Below, in pieces: positions 5,956 through 8,569 of a stretch of DNA of 8,569 nt (positions within the stretch are counted from its first letter, which is position 1; every line of letters begins with the position of its first letter). The notes below the pieces were generated by a model, which saw only the letters and a program-made list of their open reading frames with translations, searched no databases and was not told where the DNA came from. The stretch is from Pyrinomonadaceae bacterium (lineage in GTDB: Bacteria; Acidobacteriota; Blastocatellia; Pyrinomonadales; Pyrinomonadaceae): contig JAICQI010000211.1 of assembly GCA_025937955.1 (NCBI GenBank), positions 1 to 8,569 of the forward strand, written 5' to 3'. Position numbers and translations under genes: made by a program.

Positions 5956-6882
5956 TTAAGAGAGCGTAAAAAGCGGGAACCCAGATGAAGTCATTGCCTC
6001 GAAATACTCGTTGCGTGACAGCGTCTCGCAGGAAAACACTCGCCATCCTGCTTCACATTTCAGATTTTCGACAGCACGACTTCGCGCCGCTTCGTCATCA
6101 AAGACGCCAAACACGCTCGAACCACTTCCAGCCAATAAAGCGCCCCGCGCACCTGCCTCGAGCAACGCCATTTTAGCGCGCTCGATCTCAGGCTCTATCT
6201 CAAAGATCACCCTTTCAAAGTCATTGTGCAGAGGCATTTGCCCGCTGCCGGCGGAAAACAGGTCCGCTAGGGAACTTGAAAGAATAGAGGCCGCGTCAGA
6301 AGTTGTCAAGGAACCAGCATTTAGAGCTGCGTAAGCATTCGCGGTTGAGATTTTAGGGTTGGGTGTGACGATGATCAGGCGCTGTAGCGGCGGATCGTGC
6401 AGCGCTTTAACTGTGGTGCCCGTTCCGATTGCAATGCAGCGACCGCCAACAAAAAAGGACGGAACATCCGAGCCTAAACCGCGTCCGATCAGTTTCAACT
6501 GTCCTGGCGAAAGGTCCGCGCGCCACAAAGCATTTAGTGCCAGCAGCGTAACAGCAGCGTTGGAGGATGCGCCGCCGAGACCTCCCTGCGCCGGGATTTT
6601 CTTGGTCAATGTTATTTCAGCGCCGGACGACGAGCCGAGACGTTTTCGCAAAGCAACGGCAGCTTTAACGATCAGGTTGGTACGGTCTGTTGGTATCGAT
6701 GGATCGTCGCAATGAAGAATGATCTGGCTGTCGTCGCGTTGCTCGAAGGTGAGCTCGTCGCAGAGTGAGACGGTCTGCAGCAACGTCACGACTTCGTGAT
6801 AACCATCGTGTCGTAACCCAAGAATTTGCAGGGACCAGTTTATTTTGGCGAAGGAAGGAAGCCTGAGAGAAGTGTTGCTCAA
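5956..6882 (-). CDS. ispE: 4-(cytidine 5'-diphospho)-2-C-methyl-D-erythritol kinase
   Basis: IspE phosphorylates CDP-methylerythritol with ATP in the MEP pathway to isopentenyl diphosphate, and belongs to the GHMP kinase superfamily. Its 308 residues are normal. Motifs in order: 'FAKINWSLQILGLRHDGYHE' (11-30) with the substrate-binding Lys13, the glycine-rich ATP loop 'PAQGGLGGASSNAA' (97-110), the likely catalytic Asp139 in 'GLGSDVPSFFVGG', and the GHMP C-terminal motif 'LLAGSGSSVFGVF' (249-261). In the ATP loop the common G-S-S-D-A reads A-S-S-N-A, a conservative change. The start is TTG 6882, overlapping the TGA stop of the CAP gene as TTGA. No Shine-Dalgarno sequence lies upstream, so translation is probably coupled to the upstream gene. 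tRNA-Gln and prs follow downstream, a frequent arrangement. Confidence 0.95.
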   Translation of the reverse strand: MSNTSLRLPSFAKINWSLQILGLRHDGYHEVVTLLQTVSLCDELTFEQRDDSQIILHCDDPSIPTDRTNLIVKAAVALRKRLGSSSGAEITLTKKIPAQGGLGGASSNAAVTLLALNALWRADLSPGQLKLIGRGLGSDVPSFFVGGRCIAIGTGTTVKALHDPPLQRLIIVTPNPKISTANAYAALNAGSLTTSDAASILSSSLADLFSAGSGQMPLHNDFERVIFEIEPEIERAKMALLEAGARGALLAGSGSSVFGVFDDEAARSRAVENLKCEAGWRVFSCETLSRNEYFEAMTSSGFPLFTLS

Positions 6883-7427
6883 CGCGTAATAAAAGTCTGA
6901 GTCAGATAAACGGAACCATCAGGGGCGACAAAACTTCCGATCGCCATCGCGCGAAATTCAGGAGACAGAATGTTGGCGCGGTGCTTGAACGATAACATCC
7001 ATCGCTCCACGGCAAACGCCCCCGGATCGTCGTAGCCCTGATTGTAAGCGATGTTCTCGCCAAGCACGATAAACTTCTCAATGCCGGCAGCGCGAATCCT
7101 GTCTCGCAAACCCAGTCCGTCGGGCGTAACGTGCGAGAGAAATCCCTGACGCGACATTTTCTCCGAGTGAATTCGTGCCATGCGGCAAACATCACTATCC
7201 CAGGCAAACGGCGGCAATCCGTGTTGGATTCGGGCAGCGTTGGTCTGATCGAATGCGCGTCGCTCGATCTCGTTCGGCTCAACTGGAGCCGAAGTCATTG
7301 AGACCTTAGTTACCGGAGTAATTGACGTGATCAGACGTGCGACGGGTCGGGAAATCGCTTCCTGGCCCAGAGCAGACTGGGAAAATATAACCAGAATCAG
7401 TGCTGTGAGTGGGATTAGCCGAGACAT
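6879..7427 (-). CDS. Secreted CAP-domain (SCP/YkwD-like) protein
   Basis: This is an exported protein of 182 residues. Residues 1-21 form a signal peptide (MSR, then a hydrophobic stretch, then 'SQSALGQEA', with likely cleavage after the Ala-Leu-Gly region). A low-complexity linker of about 30 residues leads to a CAP domain (about 52-181). Its core begins 'ERRAFDQTNAARIQHGLPPFAWDSDV', and the CAP cavity residues are visible as His99 ('FLSHVTPDG'), Glu124 ('LGENIAYNQG') and His149 ('SFKHRANIL'). The ending 'VYLTQTF' is usual. Bacterial CAP proteins are extracytoplasmic, but their biochemical role is mostly unknown, so I assign no reaction. The ATG at 7427 has only a weak GAG-type ribosome site. 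The gene is translationally coupled to ispE by a 4-base overlap, an unusual pairing of an envelope protein with an isoprenoid enzyme. A 205-base spacer precedes it. Confidence 0.9.
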   Translation of the reverse strand: MSRLIPLTALILVIFSQSALGQEAISRPVARLITSITPVTKVSMTSAPVEPNEIERRAFDQTNAARIQHGLPPFAWDSDVCRMARIHSEKMSRQGFLSHVTPDGLGLRDRIRAAGIEKFIVLGENIAYNQGYDDPGAFAVERWMLSFKHRANILSPEFRAMAIGSFVAPDGSVYLTQTFITR

Positions 7428-7510
7428 AAGAGCTCACTACCACCCTCAGCCTACCAATCAGATAAATATGGATCAACAAGTTTATTGTTCCTGAAATTTC
7501 TGTATAAAAC

Positions 7511-7548
7511 TGAACAGCTCAAAATAGAATGAACAGCTCAAAATAGAA
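7511..7548. repeat. Perfect 19-bp tandem direct repeat (two copies)
   Basis: TGAACAGCTCAAAATAGAA occurs at 7511-7529 and again at 7530-7548, adjoining and without mismatch. The second copy ends directly at the left edge of the foldback palindrome. Identity over both copies suggests a recent duplication by slippage or a function such as paired binding sites. Confidence 0.95.
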
Positions 7549-7621
7549 CAAGTCAGGAAGAGGGGTTTGCCCCCGCTGCTGCGAAATTCCAAGAGCGGGG
7601 CAAGCCCCTCTTCCTGACTTG
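7549..7621. repeat. 73-bp foldback palindrome (REP/MITE-like or long terminator hairpin)
   Basis: The left arm starting CAAGTCAGGAAGAGGGG (7549-7565) is exactly complementary to 7605-7621. After one T/G position the pairing continues through 7567-7573 against 7597-7603, and after a one-base bulge for three more pairs (7575-7577 with 7594-7596). This leaves a 16-base loop. The stem is about 27 Watson-Crick pairs plus one T/G position. It lies 11 bases after the stop codon of the membrane protein gene, and on the minus strand it is followed by U-rich TTCTATTTTG, so it may terminate that transcript. Its length is far above a usual terminator, which also suits a dispersed repeat. No transposase or clear target duplication is present. 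Confidence 0.85.
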
Positions 7622-7632
7622 GAGATCGGCAA

Positions 7633-8121
7633 CTAGGCCTCAGCTTCGGGTTCGGAGAACCGGTGGAGGGTACGGAGCCAGGAGGATTTGGTGGGATAGC
7701 AATAGACAAACACAAGCACAGCGACAGCGCTAGCCAGGTAGGTATACCACTCGTTGCCTGTTACGAGCGTCGCGATAAACCCGATTGCAGCTATGGCCGC
7801 CCCCAGCACGGCGAGCTGAATTGTTGTTCTCTCCAGCGTTTTCAGCAGCCCGCTGACACCTGCCAAACCAAAGATGTCCTGAAGCCTCATCGGCTGAAAC
7901 TTCGTGCGTCGCCACACGATCGCACCTATGCCAAGGAACAAAATCACGATCCTGACCGCCATGTTTATTACCGCGTTGTCTTGTGGGGTTAAATAAGGTC
8001 GGGCGAGAAAAGCCACAACCGCAAGGAGGACTGTAGCCACTATCAGGCCCATCACGGTGGTGGCGGCTGCCTTGTGCCTTCGTGCCAACTCCGCCTGCGC
8101 TTCTGGCGAGGTGGGATCCAA
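7633..8121 (-). CDS. Four-helix integral membrane protein of unknown function
   Basis: I do not recognise this family. The 162-residue product starts with a short charged segment (PTSPEAQAELARRHK). Four hydrophobic segments follow at about residues 19-40, 50-70, 101-120 and 125-142, consistent with two helical hairpins. A cytoplasmic-looking basic loop joins helices 2 and 3 ('WRRTKFQPMRLQDIFG'), and the tail ends in acidic residues (SEPEAEA). No enzyme or transport motif is visible. The start is TTG 8121, supported by AAGAGGA with a 9-base spacer; the first internal Met, at residue 24, lies within the first helix and would truncate it. The gene begins 32 bases after the bamD-like gene, so the two are probably cotranscribed. 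A link to envelope assembly is possible from context only. Confidence 0.8.
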   Translation of the reverse strand: MDPTSPEAQAELARRHKAAATTVMGLIVATVLLAVVAFLARPYLTPQDNAVINMAVRIVILFLGIGAIVWRRTKFQPMRLQDIFGLAGVSGLLKTLERTTIQLAVLGAAIAAIGFIATLVTGNEWYTYLASAVAVLVFVYCYPTKSSWLRTLHRFSEPEAEA

Positions 8122-8130
8122 CTTGTACAG

Positions 8131-8137
8131 TCCTCTT
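8131..8137 (-). promoter_or_regulatory. Ribosome-binding site of the membrane protein gene
   Basis: AAGAGGA on the minus strand lies 9 bases before TTG 8121. No ATG at usable distance would keep the complete first transmembrane helix, so this site supports the TTG start. Confidence 0.6.
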
Positions 8138-8153
8138 CTCGAGCTACTCGAAC

Positions 8154-8569
8154 TTAAGGCTTGATTACTGCTGGAGTCGGCGCCGGCGTCGATGCTGTCG
8201 GCGCAGCCCCGCTGGTCGCGTTTCTGGTCTTCGGATCGGCTGCCGGTGCCTTCGGAGAGCTACGCTGAGTCGGCGCGTCGGGCGTAGTCAGCGCCGGCAA
8301 TGTACCGTTGTAACGCAGTGCTTCGTCGATAAGGTCAGTACCTTCTTTGCCTTCCTTACTGATAAGGATGCCGTCCTTGTTGACGGTCACGTCAGCGCGT
8401 CCGGAAACCTGCTGCATCAGATTGCCCATAAAGCTTTGCTGCTGCCGTTTCGAGCACGGATTCGGCGCGGATTTGTCAGGGATCGGTGCTCCGATAATGT
8501 TCAGTTGCTCGCGGGCCTTTTCGTTGAACTCGCTTTCCGGAAACTCCTGGATTAGCTTCTGGTAATACC
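8154..8569 (-). CDS. bamD: C-terminal part of a BamD-like outer-membrane assembly lipoprotein (5' end outside window)
   Basis: The frame runs off the right edge; 137 C-terminal residues are visible and end at TAA (8154-8156). The first part, beginning 'YYQKLIQEFPESEFNEKARE' and continuing 'QLNIIGAPIPDK', is the typical last tetratricopeptide-like repeat and exit of BamD/YfiO proteins. BamD is the lipoprotein of the BAM complex that folds beta-barrel proteins into the outer membrane; the lipobox and earlier repeats are not visible. After this comes a segment with 'FMGNLMQQVSGRADVTVNKDGILISKEGKEGTDLIDEALRYN', then a low-complexity tail of about 45 residues rich in Pro, Ala and Thr that ends 'PAVIKP'. 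This tail is long compared with well-studied BamD proteins. Another TPR lipoprotein (YbgF/CpoB-like) cannot be excluded from the C-terminus alone. The gene lies 32 bases upstream of the membrane protein gene. Confidence 0.75.
   Translation of the reverse strand, partial: YYQKLIQEFPESEFNEKAREQLNIIGAPIPDKSAPNPCSKRQQQSFMGNLMQQVSGRADVTVNKDGILISKEGKEGTDLIDEALRYNGTLPALTTPDAPTQRSSPKAPAADPKTRNATSGAAPTASTPAPTPAVIKP

Larger units (their letters stand above)
7428..7632. other. Gene-free spacer between the membrane protein gene and the CAP gene
   Basis: This 205-base AT-richer stretch holds a foldback palindrome (7549-7621), a 19-bp perfect tandem duplication (7511-7548) and about 80 bases directly upstream of the CAP gene where a promoter could sit. 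On the minus strand I see AT-rich candidates such as TTATAC and TATTTA, but none has a convincing -35 partner, so I do not call a promoter. A possible frame crossing it on the minus strand is low-complexity and is shaped by the palindrome; I do not regard it as a gene. Confidence 0.5.

Noticed and set aside
7482..7715. 77-codon minus-strand frame crossing the foldback palindrome
   Set aside because: It overlaps the end of the membrane protein gene in another frame and its sequence is dictated by the palindrome and tandem repeat; no ribosome-binding site or domain is seen.

Overview
The window is a housekeeping segment of a Gram-negative (diderm) bacterial chromosome. All genes except the first fragment lie on the minus strand and form one nearly continuous cluster. 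Read in the direction of transcription (from high to low coordinates) the order is: bamD-like lipoprotein 3' end, unknown four-helix membrane protein, secreted CAP-domain protein, ispE, tRNA-Gln(UUG), prs, rplY/ctc, pth, rpsF, rpsR, rplI, dnaB. The order ispE / tRNA-Gln / prs / rplY / pth / rpsF-rpsR-rplI / dnaB is a known arrangement in Acidobacteriota, Deltaproteobacteria-like lineages and some other deep diderms. Together with the LolA-like C-terminus of the plus-strand fragment ('DGVKYPF' and 'HNIPIDARVF' style ending) and a moderately high GC content, this suggests an acidobacterium, perhaps of the Blastocatellia type. That placement is inference.

Layout: 1-255 is the 3' end of a plus-strand gene. 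It converges on dnaB across about 400 bases (256-657) in which I see no gene or convincing terminator. 658-3449 holds dnaB, rplI, rpsR and rpsF. 3474-5832 holds pth, rplY and prs, with two structured spacers: an inverted array of heptamers between rplY and pth, and overlapping hairpins between prs and rplY. 5853-5927 is tRNA-Gln. 5956-7427 holds ispE overlapped by 4 bases with a CAP-domain gene. 7428-7632 is a gene-free spacer with a perfect 19-bp tandem duplication and a 73-bp foldback palindrome. 7633-8569 holds the membrane protein and the bamD-like gene, which runs off the window.

Functionally the cluster serves translation (bS6, bS18, bL9, bL25, peptidyl-tRNA hydrolase, tRNA-Gln), replication (replicative helicase DnaB), central nucleotide supply (PRPP synthetase), isoprenoid supply (IspE) and the cell envelope (BamD-like, CAP protein). 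No intein, prophage, CRISPR array or transposase is visible, and I found no obviously new multi-gene system. The observations most worth following are in the spacers: the heptamer array abutting the pth start codon, the foldback element with its neighbouring tandem duplication, and the structured leaders of rplY and dnaB.
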